This document shows, piece after piece, positions 39,611 to 50,514 of a DNA stretch of 64,000 nt (within the stretch, counting starts at the first letter, position 1; every line of letters begins with the position of its first letter). Origin of the DNA: Veronia nyctiphanis (lineage in GTDB: Bacteria > Pseudomonadota > Gammaproteobacteria > Enterobacterales > Vibrionaceae); NCBI RefSeq assembly GCF_004116385.1, contig NZ_PEIB01000001.1:310001-374000 (forward strand), in the 5' to 3' direction. A model generated the notes under the pieces. It was not told the origin of the DNA. It did not search any database and saw nothing but the letters and a program-made list of their open reading frames with translations. The position numbers and the translations under genes were made by a program.

Positions 39611-41746
39611 ATGAAACTAGCGGCCAGTCGGCTTGCGCAGTGGTTTGTGCAAGGTGAACATTTCAGTATCACCCTTGATAAACATTGCCTGAAACTCGAA
39701 TCAAAAGACATGTTTGAGACTGTCCCGTTTGCTCTCTGGGATGGGCAGTGTCGCATTGAGCGCGGTATTTTCTGGGGAAGAATGACGTTGATGGTTGCTC
39801 CTATGGATGAGCCTGCAAGAGGCATAACCATCTATGGCTTAAGCTGGTGGAAGCTGAAAGGGTTTGCAGAAACACTGGCAGCTGCGCATCAGGCATGGCT
39901 TTCTAATCAGACAACTCTGCTCAAGCCTATCGAGCCTCTCTTAAACAACCTTGTTGATGAGTTGAATGACTTCTCGGGCTACATGCGAGCAGATGTTGTC
40001 CGTCAGTGGCAAGACAAATTCCATAAAACCCTTAACGACTATCAGGTCAGTCTCGCAGTGATCTCTGCAATCTTGCCTGCCGTGTATCAAAAAGTTCGGC
40101 CGTGGCTTGAAGTGCCGGATGATGCAAGAGAAGCCCGAAATCACCGCTGGATGGAAGGAACACTTCAGACATGGCAATCATTTTTTGACACTGTAGAGTC
40201 TTCGCCGCTTAACCCCTCCCAGCGACGCGCGGTATTGCAGGATGAGAGTCACAACCTTCTTCTGGCTGGGGCAGGTTCAGGAAAAACCAGTGTGTTAGTG
40301 GCACGCGCACGTTATCTCGTTGAGAGCCAACAATGTGAACCTTCTGAGATTCTCCTGTTGGCGTTTGGCAGAAAAGCGGCCGATGAGCTTAAAGAGAGAC
40401 TCAATCAGCCAGAGATGGCCGGGGTTCGCGTGGCGACCTTTCATGGTTTTGCTATTGAAATTATCAAGACCTTGTCCGGTAACGCGCCATCTATTTCACC
40501 ATTGGCGACAGAAGATGCCAGTCGCTCAGCCTTCCTAACACAAGCGCTGGCTGAAATGTGGGGAATTAAGGCCCAACTTAATCGATGGAATAAATATCTC
40601 GCCGAAAATCCAATATCTGGTGTGGTGACTGAAGGCGAGCTGGCAGAACAAGCGCACTCAGAGAAACTGCATCAGTGGGTATGGCGCAGAGCCAGCCTGA
40701 TCTTACAGCAGTCCGAGAGTCTGACAAAGCTCAAACAGAAGATTTCTGACGACGATAAAAAAGCGCTCACAGAGCTGGCGATGGTCTCTCCGGTGGTGAA
40801 AGCGTATCACACAAGCCTCAAAGCCGACTCAGCGACGGATTTCGATATGTTGATCACCGAGGCCACCAAGATACTTCGTCGTAAACAGGGCGGAGACGCG
40901 TTAGGCCTTAGGTTTGTGATGGTGGATGAATATCAGGATATTTCTCCGGCGAGATTGTCGATGTTGGAAGCATTGTGTACCAGCAATAAATCGTCTCCAC
41001 CTTCATTGTTTGCAGTGGGGGATGACTGGCAGGCTATTTATCGTTTCACAGGCGCAGACGTCAACCTGACCACAGGATTTGTAGAGCGGTTTTCAGATGG
41101 CAAGGTAACCAGCCTAGATACCACCTATCGCTTTAACAACATGATAGGTGAAGTGGCAAATCGCTTCATTCAGCAAAACCCTGCGCAACTGGAGAAGTCT
41201 TTACAGAGTGTAAAAATACAAAAGAAAAAGGCGGTGACGATTTCACCTTCAGGATCAGGGCAAACAATATTGGCGGATATTGCAGCAAAACATCAAGGTG
41301 CCAGCGTACTGGTCATCGGGCGTAATCATCATCACAAGCCGGACGATTTTGCGCAATGGCAGTCGGCGTTTCCGGCGATCTCGATCAGTTATCAGACTGT
41401 TCATGCCAGTAAAGGGCGTGAGGCAGATTTTGTCCTCATTTGTCAGGTAAATAATGGAAGTTTTCCCACTTCAGTGAGACAGGAGGCGCTTGTCGACGCA
41501 TTACTCACCGACGAGTCTGGTATTGAGTATGCAGAAGAGCGGCGTCTTTTCTATGTTGCTCTGACTCGGTCTAAACAGTCTGTTTGGATACTTTCTGATA
41601 GCCAAAACCCATCTCCTTTTGTGCATGAACTGATAGAAGGGGAATATCCGGTGTTCAATAAACTCGGCAGGAAAGTCGCGCGTAACCCCGTCAACGAACC
41701 AGTGGTGATAGAGCAGGATAATGCAAAACACCAAGAGGATGGCTGA
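39611..41746 (+). CDS. helD: DNA helicase IV (UvrD/Rep superfamily)
   Basis: HelD is a 3'-5' superfamily 1A helicase. The 711-residue product has the HelD-specific N-terminal region (about 1-190, 'LAQWFVQGEHFSITLD', 'YGLSWWKLKGF'). The helicase motifs follow: 'NPSQRRAVL' (Q motif), 'LAGAGSGKTSVLV' (Walker A), 'ATFHGF', 'MVDEYQDISPARL' (Walker B), 'GDDWQAIYRFTGA', 'TVHASKGREADFVL' and 'YVALTRSKQSVW'. Divergent from yccS, with about 157 bp between. The repeat-free Asp/Gln tail after residue 690 is unremarkable. Role is in recombination and repair. Confidence 0.95.
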   Translation: MKLAASRLAQWFVQGEHFSITLDKHCLKLESKDMFETVPFALWDGQCRIERGIFWGRMTLMVAPMDEPARGITIYGLSWWKLKGFAETLAAAHQAWLSNQTTLLKPIEPLLNNLVDELNDFSGYMRADVVRQWQDKFHKTLNDYQVSLAVISAILPAVYQKVRPWLEVPDDAREARNHRWMEGTLQTWQSFFDTVESSPLNPSQRRAVLQDESHNLLLAGAGSGKTSVLVARARYLVESQQCEPSEILLLAFGRKAADELKERLNQPEMAGVRVATFHGFAIEIIKTLSGNAPSISPLATEDASRSAFLTQALAEMWGIKAQLNRWNKYLAENPISGVVTEGELAEQAHSEKLHQWVWRRASLILQQSESLTKLKQKISDDDKKALTELAMVSPVVKAYHTSLKADSATDFDMLITEATKILRRKQGGDALGLRFVMVDEYQDISPARLSMLEALCTSNKSSPPSLFAVGDDWQAIYRFTGADVNLTTGFVERFSDGKVTSLDTTYRFNNMIGEVANRFIQQNPAQLEKSLQSVKIQKKKAVTISPSGSGQTILADIAAKHQGASVLVIGRNHHHKPDDFAQWQSAFPAISISYQTVHASKGREADFVLICQVNNGSFPTSVRQEALVDALLTDESGIEYAEERRLFYVALTRSKQSVWILSDSQNPSPFVHELIEGEYPVFNKLGRKVARNPVNEPVVIEQDNAKHQEDG

Positions 41747-41912
41747 GGGTTGATACTTGCGAGTTCGCTTTTGGTGCGTCAAAAGCCAAATATTTCGTAA
41801 AGCCTTCTTCCTATCTATGTGGTGTCAGTGTATCCGGCTGACTTACGCAGGCTTAAAGCAAGATTTGTGGCACATATTTCAATGAGATTTCAATTTTAGT
41901 ATCGACCTATGT

Positions 41913-41931
41913 AATGATAATAATTATCATT
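41913..41931 (+). promoter_or_regulatory. Fur box upstream of the hypothetical gene at 41959
   Basis: AATGATAATAATTATCATT is an almost perfect 19-bp palindrome matching the Fur consensus 7-1-7 core TGATAAT-N-ATTATCA in all 14 defined positions. It lies 27 bases before the start codon, a position suited to repression when iron is plentiful. Confidence 0.85.
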
Positions 41932-41958
41932 ACAGTTTTGTTGCTGTTGGAATAGAAA

Positions 41959-42354
41959 ATGCTTGTGCCAGACAGAGTAAAACGTAAAGACAACTACCTC
42001 GCTGCATTTCAAAAAGCGAATACAGCACTGACGTTAAAGTTGTCTGCTCTGAAAGATGGAAAACCCGGGATTTGTAAACTCAAAGAGCTGATTTCTGCTA
42101 GTGACGATCTGGCAGATGTGTGTAGTCATTTTGATGACGAATTGAAACACTATGAACTGCTCATTTGGTTACATCATCAGATTTCGCTGTATTATCGCAG
42201 CGAAGGAATTGGCCCTGGTTTGCAGTTAATCTGCCGCGTCGAAGCTCAGCAAATTGCGGAAAGAATTCGGATGCACGGTATCTACCTTTCTGGCGACATC
42301 ATCCCATTCATTGAAGTGCTAAAACCGATACCTATCAAAAAAACCAAGCCGTAA
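41959..42354 (+). CDS. Uncharacterised protein behind a Fur box
   Basis: I do not recognise this 131-residue protein. It starts MLVPDRVKRKDNYLAAFQKAN and ends in a basic tail 'IPIKKTKP'. There is no signal peptide or membrane segment; it looks cytoplasmic and largely helical. It has three cysteines ('PGICKL', 'ADVCSHFDDE', 'LQLICRVE') and a conserved-looking 'HHQISLYYRSEGIGPGLQLICRVEAQQIAERIRMHG' block. A strong Fur box just upstream implies expression in low iron. It is convergent with the pentapeptide gene. A role in iron-sparing or metal homeostasis is only inferred from the operator. Confidence 0.8.
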   Translation: MLVPDRVKRKDNYLAAFQKANTALTLKLSALKDGKPGICKLKELISASDDLADVCSHFDDELKHYELLIWLHHQISLYYRSEGIGPGLQLICRVEAQQIAERIRMHGIYLSGDIIPFIEVLKPIPIKKTKP

Positions 42355-42372
42355 AAGAGACGACGCATAAGG

Positions 42373-42972
42373 TTAATCGACGAGGTTTATCCCGAGGCTC
42401 GTTAGCATGTTCACGGCTTCAAATCGTGAGAATGTCGAGCCCTCTAATCGGTTATTTTTTACATCAATCGTAATGTTTTCTGAGTGCGAGAGGTCACAGC
42501 CTTCAAGGTTTGTTTGACTAAATATCGCGCCGCTTAAATCGCATCCTGTGAGTTTAGCCTCTGACAGACTGCACCCGGTTAAATCTACATGATGCATTCG
42601 GCAGTCAGTGAATGTTGCGCCGTCCATGTCAAGCTCGAAGAATGAACTGTCGTTAAGAACGCATGTATTGAATGTGATCTGAGAGCCCGAGTCGAAGAGG
42701 GTCCATTTGGGTCTTGTCCAGTCGACGCCAACTAATTTACAGTCAGCAAATACAACATTGTTCAGGCGCGTATGTGAAAATGCGGCAAGGCTGAGATTAC
42801 AGCGTTCAAAGTGACAGTCTATAAATCTGCAATGATCGAAATCGCACTCAGAAAAATCGCACTCAGTGAAAGTACAAGCCTCAAACTCAACGTTGCGATA
42901 ACAGCCATAAGCAACAGCTAATTGCCCGAATTGCTTCTCGACGTATTCCTTGTTGTTTTTGATTTTTGGCAT
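42373..42972 (-). CDS. Pentapeptide-repeat protein of the Qnr/McbG type
   Basis: The 199-residue protein is mostly a run of A(D/N)LxX-like pentapeptides: 'FEACTFTECDFSECDFDHCRFIDCHFERCNL', then 'VDLTGCSLSEAKLTGCDLSGAIFSQTNLEGCDLS'. A non-repeat break lies in the middle around 'WTRPKWTLFDSG'. The layout and the ending 'STFSRFEAVNMLTSLGINLVD' resemble McbG and Qnr, which fold as DNA-mimicking right-handed beta-helices and shield gyrase from microcin B17 or quinolones. It starts at the ATG at 42972 behind AGAGGAAA. Vibrionaceae are a known reservoir of chromosomal Qnr-like proteins. Gyrase protection is inference. Confidence 0.85.
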   Translation of the reverse strand: MPKIKNNKEYVEKQFGQLAVAYGCYRNVEFEACTFTECDFSECDFDHCRFIDCHFERCNLSLAAFSHTRLNNVVFADCKLVGVDWTRPKWTLFDSGSQITFNTCVLNDSSFFELDMDGATFTDCRMHHVDLTGCSLSEAKLTGCDLSGAIFSQTNLEGCDLSHSENITIDVKNNRLEGSTFSRFEAVNMLTSLGINLVD

Positions 42973-43217
42973 CGTTTCCTCTCTCAACGGACCTAAACGT
43001 TACGGCGCGTATCTTCTTGATCTACAACGACACACTAAAACACCAATATGATGCAAATAAGTCACTGCCAGTATTAACAGTAAGCTCATTTGGCTATATT
43101 CGACGAACGTTAGTGGCGCGAATTCTTTGGATGTGGAGCATACAGCAATATGCTCACACGATGCAGCTAAGTGTGCTGGTGATGCGATTCAGGTGGGTAA
43201 TCGGATGGAAAATGTTG

Positions 43218-43246
43218 CTGACCTTCTCTGAGTGAAAGAAGGCCAG
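43218..43246 (-). terminator. Hairpin after the cysJ-like gene
   Basis: On the minus strand CTGGCCTTCT pairs with AGAAGGTCAG (one G-T pair) around TTCACTCAG, nine bases after the cysJ-like stop. The downstream T run is weak. Confidence 0.6.
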
Positions 43247-43254
43247 CGAGGGCA

Positions 43255-45039
43255 TTAATAGACGTCGCGAACGTATCGTTTTTGCTTTTTCAACGCGTTG
43301 ACGTAGTCTTCAGCATCCTCTTTACTCATTTTCCCGTGTTGTTCAATGACAGCGTGCAGCGCTTTATCCACATCTTTTGCCATGCGATAGGCGTCTCCAC
43401 AAATGAAGAAATACCCGCCGCGCTCAAGCCATGAAAATAATGCCTCTCCATGCTCCAGCATTCTGTCTTGAACATAGATTTTCTTCTTCTGATCGCGCGA
43501 AAATGCTAAATCGAGTCGGGTCAGTAACCCATCCTGTTGCATCTGTTCAATTTCATCACGATAGATGAAGTCGGTATCGCGATTCCTGTCGCCAAAAAAC
43601 AGCCAGTTTTCTCCTGATGCACCCGACGCTTTGCGTTCTTCAAGGAATGCCCGAAAAGGCGCAATACCTGTTCCGGGGCCGACCATTATCATTGGGGCAT
43701 CGTCAGACTCTGGTACCGAGAAGTGCTTATTCGGCGCGAAGTAACAGCGGACTTTGTCTCCTTCTTCGGCAACATCTGATAAAAAGGTCGAACAGACACC
43801 GTTGTGGTCGCGATCGTTGCTGTTGTAGCGCACGTTACCAATGGTGAGATGCACTTCTTCTGGGTGGAAGTTGACGCTGGATGATATTGAGTAAGCTCTT
43901 GGTGCAAGGGCCTTGCTCAATTCGATGAATTCATCGGCACTCAACGCGGTATCCGGGAACAGCTTGATCAAGTCGACAATATCTTTACCCCAAAGGAAAT
44001 CGTTGAGTTTTTCAGTATCGTCGATGATGGCAGCGAGCGTTTTGTCGGCGCTGTGGCCAGCAAGGTGTGCGATAAACTCTTTGCTCGGCGTTCGTATTTC
44101 CAAGTGATCAGTCAAAACCGTTTGCAACGTCATGGATTGCCCGTTGTAGGTTACTTCCGTATCTGACTGGCTGTTAAGGCTATTGATGACTTCCTGGACT
44201 AAATCATCCCGATTAACGGGAATGACATTCAATGCATCACCTGCTTCGTAGGTTTCACCACTGCCTGCCAGAGAGAACTCATAGTGGAAGGTTTCTTTGC
44301 TTGAACCTTCCTCCGTCAGACGCTTTTTAGTGATGAGCTCGGCATGCAGCGGGTTTTGTTTGTTGAACTTGGGTTTGTTCTTTTTGGCTGCTGAAGGCGC
44401 TGATGACGTCGATGCGGCTGCTTCACCTGCACTGCCGCGTTGAGCAATTTCTGGCATGGTCGCTTCTATCCAGTCATTGGCTGGACCTTCAAAGTCGACA
44501 TCACAGTCAACACGTGCTACGACGCGTTGGCCTCCAAGTTCTTGCAGCCTCTCATCCCAATGGATACCGGCTAAGCAGAAATCATCATAATTGGTATCGC
44601 CCAACGCCAGCACAGAGTAATGAGTATTGGCAAAGCTTGGCGCATCCTCTGCGCTTATTGCATCCCAAAGGCTTTGTGCATTATCAGGCATTTCACCTTC
44701 GCCGTAGGTGCTGGTAACGACCAGGAGACGCTCAGCCTGAGCTAACTGCGGCAGCTCCACATCATCCATGTCAACAACGCTTGGCAGAAGTCCTGCTGTT
44801 TTGGCCTGTTCTGCCGCATCTTCGGCAACAGCCTCGGCGTTACCTGTCTGTGAACCATAAATGATGGTAATCGGTCTTACGGCAGCCTGTTGTGCCTGTG
44901 CAGGGGCTTGGTTACTTTCCTGTACGAGTAATTTGGTATGCAGACCTGCTAAAAAACCACCAAGCCACTGAGTTTGTTCACTGTTAAAAGGGATATCCTC
45001 GGGCAAATATGGCACTTTTTGTGTGTTGTCTAATTTCAT
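43255..45039 (-). CDS. Diflavin reductase, CysJ-like (FMN/FAD/NADPH), partner of the adjacent GltB
   Basis: The 594-residue product has the CysJ layout: an N-terminal helical tail, a flavodoxin domain ('YGSQTGNAEAVAEDAAEQ', 'STYGEGEMPDNAQ', 'LGDTNYDDFC'), an FAD domain ('APRAYSISSS', 'GVCSTFLSD') and an NADPH domain ('MVGPGTGIAPFRAFLEERKAS', 'FFGDRNRDTDFIYRDE'). It ends 'KRYVRDVY'. It passes electrons from NADPH to an acceptor. The sulfite reductase haemoprotein gene cysI is not next to it; instead it lies 20 bp after gltB on the same strand. I use the ATG at 45039, placed well after AGGAG; the ATG at 45048 is too close. No symbol is given because the partner may not be CysI. Confidence 0.92.
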   Translation of the reverse strand: MKLDNTQKVPYLPEDIPFNSEQTQWLGGFLAGLHTKLLVQESNQAPAQAQQAAVRPITIIYGSQTGNAEAVAEDAAEQAKTAGLLPSVVDMDDVELPQLAQAERLLVVTSTYGEGEMPDNAQSLWDAISAEDAPSFANTHYSVLALGDTNYDDFCLAGIHWDERLQELGGQRVVARVDCDVDFEGPANDWIEATMPEIAQRGSAGEAAASTSSAPSAAKKNKPKFNKQNPLHAELITKKRLTEEGSSKETFHYEFSLAGSGETYEAGDALNVIPVNRDDLVQEVINSLNSQSDTEVTYNGQSMTLQTVLTDHLEIRTPSKEFIAHLAGHSADKTLAAIIDDTEKLNDFLWGKDIVDLIKLFPDTALSADEFIELSKALAPRAYSISSSVNFHPEEVHLTIGNVRYNSNDRDHNGVCSTFLSDVAEEGDKVRCYFAPNKHFSVPESDDAPMIMVGPGTGIAPFRAFLEERKASGASGENWLFFGDRNRDTDFIYRDEIEQMQQDGLLTRLDLAFSRDQKKKIYVQDRMLEHGEALFSWLERGGYFFICGDAYRMAKDVDKALHAVIEQHGKMSKEDAEDYVNALKKQKRYVRDVY

Positions 45040-45059
45040 GTAATCCATTCTCCTGATAA

Positions 45060-48000
45060 TTAGGCAGCGTCACGCATGACCTGACTGAGGACTTGGCAAT
45101 AATGGCTTGCCAACAGTTGTTCAAATGACGGGTATTGATCGAGTTGATGACGAATTTCCCTGTCTCTCTCAATAATCCATACGCTAGTTCCCCATGCCCT
45201 TGAATCCCAGACTTCGCGTTTGGCCATTGCGGCTTTGTAATCATCAACCCGTTTTTTTGCCAGTAAACAGGCAAGGGCTTGTTCGTCATAGGTGCCGAGG
45301 GAGGCTTTCGCATCTTTTACCAGTACGTCTATTAATCGCTTGTCCTCGGTATCAAACAAGTAACGACACGTCTGACTCTCTGTTGCACCACGTTTCAGCA
45401 CTTCATCCGCTTGTTTTGCCACTTCCAACCCACGACGAAGCACGCCAGAGGCATTGACATATTGGTAGATCAAGTCTGTATCGCGATCACCGTATTCAGG
45501 GACTTTGCCGTCAAATAGTGGCTGACCTGATGATGCGTGACTATCGTAAGCTTCTTTGACCAACTGGATATTCTGGCGAGCAAAAAACTGGCTAAGTTCC
45601 TCTACCATATCTTTCTTGTTCATCGCTGCTGCGATGGCGTCGCTAGTGTGGTAGTTGAAAAGAGAAAGCGGAATCAAGACAAAAAAGTCAGCGCTGGCTA
45701 GTGCCAGTTGTGTAAAATCGCGCGAGTCTTTTCAGAGCCAGTTGCCTGATAGTGGGCGGTAAGGTGATAGTGAAGGGCCTGTCGTTGGCCTTCAACCAGA
45801 GTATCGCCACCGCTGAGGCGAATAGCTCTTACAGAATCATTGCTGCATGAGGTTACAATGTCTCCGGTCGGGTCGTACTGGAAAGCAGTACCACCGCTCA
45901 TGCCATTACCGAAGCCTTTACCATAGCCACCAAGATTCACGATGGTACCATTGGTCATGTATTCGCAGCAGAAGTCACCGACACCTTCAACAACAGCGAC
46001 GGCACCGGAATTTCTGACACCAAAGCGGTCGCCAGCTTCACCTTCAACGAACAGCTCGCCGCCAGTGGCGCCGAAAAGAGCGAAGTTACCCACCAGTACA
46101 TTGTCTCCGCAGCTCACTGACTTGCCACCTGGGTATTGCACTATGATGCTGCCGCCGCTGGCACCTTTTCCGACACCATCGTTACAGGTTCCGATGTGAC
46201 GCAGTGTTATGCCTGAGTTGTTAAACGCAGCAAAACTTTGACCTGCTGAGTTTCTTGAGGTGATTTCGATACTGCCTGCAGACAACACTTTTCGTCCATT
46301 GGAAAGCGTGTTGACTGCTGGGTGGGCGGAGATATCGGCATCGCTCAGGCGATAGTTAAGTATTCTTTCGATATCGATAGCAAGCTGACCGCCGACTGTT
46401 TTGTTGCAGTTACACAATGTTTCCCCTTCAAAGGATAACGATGCACGTTTGGCCTCGATAAATTCACGTTCGACCGTTTCGATATACTTGTCGTCAGGTG
46501 CAAAACAGGCTTCAAGACAGATGGGGTCTTCGATATGTTTTTTCTGAACCTTGCCGAGAAGTCCTGTCATATCCAGCTCTCCGATCATCTCGGGGTGTCG
46601 GATAAGATGAAGCAGGTGTGTCTCGCCACAGATTGCTTTGAGCGATGGATAGCCGAGCTCAGCAAGAATTTCGCGCACGTCATGGGCGACGTTCATGAAA
46701 TATTGCGCCAAGGCCTTGGATCGCCTTTATACAGCTCGGGGTTGGTGGTGAGACCTGCTGGGCACTTGAGGTTACAGTTTTTCGCCATCACACATTTCAG
46801 CATCATCAACGCTGTTGTGCCGAACTCAAAAGAATCACCGCCCAATATCGCTGATTTAACCACATCAACACCCGTTTGGTGGGCATTTGAGCAACGGAGA
46901 ACAACTTTGTCTCTGAGGCCGTTTTCAGACAGAGCCTGATGAACCTCAGCAATGCCGATATCTGCTGCGCGTCCGGTGTTCTTGAGGCTGGTAACCTGTG
47001 CCGCGCCCGTGCCGCCAGTGTTACCCGCGACATTAATCACATCAGCGCCTGCTTTCGCAACGCCGACAGCGATTGTGCCAATCCCTTCAGATGACACCAG
47101 CTTGACGATAACCCGCACTCTGGCCGCTTTCGCATCGTGGATCAGCTGGCCCAAGTCTTCAATCGAATAGGTGTCATGATGAGGTGGGGGAGACACTAGT
47201 TCAACACCAGGTGTACCGCCCCTCGCTGCAGCAATTTCGACGTTAACTTTCGGTGAGGGTAATTGACCACCTTCACCGGGTTTCGCACCCTGCGCAATTT
47301 TGATTTCGATTTCTTCCAGCGATGGGTCGGCAAGATAGCCCGCCCACACACCAAATCGGCCAGATGCAAACTGTTTAATTTTGCTCGCTTTTACTGAGTT
47401 GTAGCGTCGTGAGTTTTCGCCGCCTTCACCAGAGTTACTCATCGCACCCGCGATATTTGTACCTTGTGCAACTGCCTCGTGCGCCTTGGCGACCAGTGCG
47501 CCGTGACTCATCGCACCAGAGGCGAATGCCGCAGTAATTTCATTGGCGGGTTGCACATCTTTCAGCGATATCGCTGTTGGCGGAGATAGGGTGTTGGAGA
47601 GAAATTTCTTTGCCAACCCATGCGCGTTCAGTTGGATTCCGCGGGTTCCTACATCAACGCCGACAAGATCATCGCCAAATACTGTCTCCAGCGCTTCGGC
47701 GAACATTGGATGGCGTTTTAGAGGTTGTTGGTCTAGCTTGAGAAGCCACTTGTTGCCACCTGTCGATTCGATAGATAGCCCACTTACCGAGGTATTTGGC
47801 GACCCTCGAAACGATATATGAGAGAGTACGTCGATGAAATCATCTGTACTCTCACAGCTTGATAGGCCGACGGGCAGAGACAGAACATCACGCAGTGTTG
47901 CTGGTCGATTTTTTCTTTCTTCGGCAATTCGCTCGGTAAACTCGCGATAAACCTGTGTCATCTCGAACGAGTTAATCTGCTCCGGGGTGCGGGCCTCAAA

Positions 48001-50514
48001 ACCTAAATCTTTATATCCATCGTCCTCCGGCAGTAAGAACCGGCTTTCGTCCCATTCAGATGCATCTTCGGCGGCATACTGAATAGACTCTTCTGTCAGC
48101 GCAATGAATTCTCTCGTGGCTAAATTTCCGTAGCCATGAGCGCCGCCCTCGATTCTTTCTTTGAAGAGGCCAAGAACCGGGATCTGATTTTCAGATTGAA
48201 TCTCGAAGACTTTGCGATGCCATTCAATAGCATTATCGACCAAATCAACAAACTGCGCGCCACCGACGGGCGAGTGGATATTAGGGAAAAGCGCAGCGAG
48301 CGGCGGATCATTGGTATCAATGAAGTTAGCTTCAAAAAACTCCCCGCCAATATAGCTTTCCGCCGTACACAAGCCGAACTTACCCATGGTTTTCATCAAG
48401 GCTTTTTCGACTGCTTTTTGGTAAGCCTTCAAGCCCTTCTTAACGCCCTCAATATTACCGAATAACTCCCATGCTCGGTTGAACACAGAGAGCGGACAAA
48501 CCGCAGATGCGCCAAAGCCCAATAAGCTGGCGATATCGTGCGTACTGGCGGCCTGCCCTGTGAGGTAGATGATACTGGTCGAAAAGCGCAGACCTTTTTT
48601 GATTAGACGCTGATTGACTGCTGCGATAACCAACATAGCTGGGGCAGCAGCTTGGTCATGCGTGACGTTCTGATCAGACATTATGATAATGTCATGCTGG
48701 GTACTGGCGAGCTTTTCTGCTTGATCAGCGATGCTGTCGAGGGCTTGCTGCAGGCAAGCCACATTCGATTTGTCGCCCTTTTGTTTTTCAAGGTTAGGAG
48801 TGAAAAGCGTATCAATCACACCGATTTTCAACTGATCTTGCTTTTGAATTTTAAGAACGTCTTGCGGTTGCAAAATAGGTGATGGGATCACCAACTGGAT
48901 GTTTGTCGTCGGGCTGATGTTGGGTTTGGCACCCAAGGCAACCCGCAATGTCATGCCATCCGCCTCGCGGATACTGTCGAGTGGCGGGTTTGTCACTTGC
49001 GCGAAGCGTTGGCTGAAGTATTTTGATACGCCGCCTTCAATCCCAGACATTGCATTCGGTGCTAAGCCGTAACCCATTGCCGAAATCTTCTCCATGCCCG
49101 TTTGTAGCATGGGGTCTAGCATGAATTTAAAACTTTCCTGATTCATGCTGTATGCAACATGCCTTGCCGTTGGTACCAGCGGTGAGCTGTTATCAAACTC
49201 CGAGATATCAGCCTCAGGCAAGTCTGAAAGCTGCATGCGCGCTTCACTGAGAATGGCAGAGTAATCATGCTCGGCGGCTAATCGCTCAAGAATCTGGTTT
49301 GTATATAAAGTCTCTTTGGTCGCGTGATCGAAAACAACCATCCCGCCAGCTTCGATCCGCCCTCTTCGAATGACGTCATCGTGCGGAAAGTCGATTTGTC
49401 CCGCCTCACTCATCACTGCCAAGTAATCATCGGTTTCAACCGTTCTGAGGGGTCTGAGCCCGAGTCTGTCGAGCCTTGCGCCTACTTTTACACCGTCGCC
49501 AAAAATAAATGCTGCGGGGCCGTCATTCTTTTCTTCATACAGAGAAAAATACTCCAGCATATCTCTGACGTTGTCAGGCAGTGACTGATCGTTCTCCCAT
49601 GCTGGTGGCATCATCGCAAGAGCGGCGACATCGATATCCATTTCATCTTCGGTGACGCGTCGGGCAAGCGTCTGGTCGAGCCGTGCTGAATCTGACTGGC
49701 CTTTCGGGAAGATGACTTCTTTTCGATGGAGTCGAGCAATGGCGTCTTCACTGAGCCTATTTTTTCTGTCTGTGTTTAGCTCGCCATTGTGCGCCATTCG
49801 TCTAAAGGGTTGCGCGAATATGGGGTTTGGCGCTGTGTTGGTCGAAAAACGGGTGTGAAAAAACAGCGTGTGTATTTTGTGTGTCGGGTCCGTCAGGTCA
49901 CAAAAGTAGGGCACAACTTCCCAGCTGTTTAGCCGGTTTTTCAATACTTGCGTCCGGCTACTCATTGATAGCGGGTAGAATCCCTCCAGCTCGGGTTGGG
50001 TGAATGCCGGATATTCAATTTCTAATAAGGCCTGATTGATGATGTGTTCAAAAACGGCCTGATTAGCCACATGCTTGGGTTTGCTGAATACACATTGTTT
50101 GATGGGCAGTTGGGCGTCACAGCTCTGCTTATTGAGTGCATCGTTGTTAACGGGCACATCGCGCCATAACAAAATTTGCAGTTGATACTTCTTGAAAGTA
50201 TCGACAATTATTTGGTGTGCATGCTCGTGTTGGGTTGTGTCAACAGGGTAAAAAAAGTTAGCTACCCCAAAACTCCCTAGTTTTAAACTTGGTTTTTTGG
50301 TCAGTTTTCGAAAGAAATTGAGTGAAATATCAATATTAACCCCTGCACCGTCACCTGTGCCTTCTGCACTAATGCCGCCCCTATGTGGGATCATACAAAA
50401 AGCCTGATGGGCATGTTGCAGCAAGTCGTGGGTCTGTTGGCTTTTTTTGTGTGTAATGAAGCCGACACCACAGCTGGAATGCTCAAGATCTCTGTCGAAT
50501 AAATAACGTTTCAT
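45060..50514 (-). CDS. Glutamate synthase large-subunit homologue (GltB), oversized; two frameshifts in this sequence
   Basis: The protein opens MKRYLFDRDLEHSSCGVGF with Cys15 as the type-II glutaminase nucleophile, followed by 'MIPHRGGISAEGTGDGAG'. The FMN domain ('GAMSHGALVAKAHEAVAQGTNIAGAMSNSGEGGE', 'PGEGGQLPSPKV', 'NTGGTGAAQVTSLK') and an Fe-S motif 'CVMAKNCNLKCPAG' follow; the motif is one residue shorter than usual between its last cysteines. The C-terminal beta-helix is normal. Two lost bases (near 46718, 'CCAAGGCCTTGG', and near 45700) split it. Repair gives about 1818 residues, with a ~210-residue C-terminal extension not found in standard GltB. No gltD is adjacent. A Fur box lies upstream. 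Confidence 0.88.

Noticed and set aside
42966-43235. An open frame of 89 codons between the pentapeptide and cysJ-like genes
   Set aside because: No ribosome-binding site, composition unlike a protein, and it overlaps the start of the pentapeptide gene and the cysJ terminator.
43255-45039. Ordinary sulfite reductase operon
   Set aside because: cysI and cysH are missing; the gene is paired with gltB and preceded by a Fur-like box instead.
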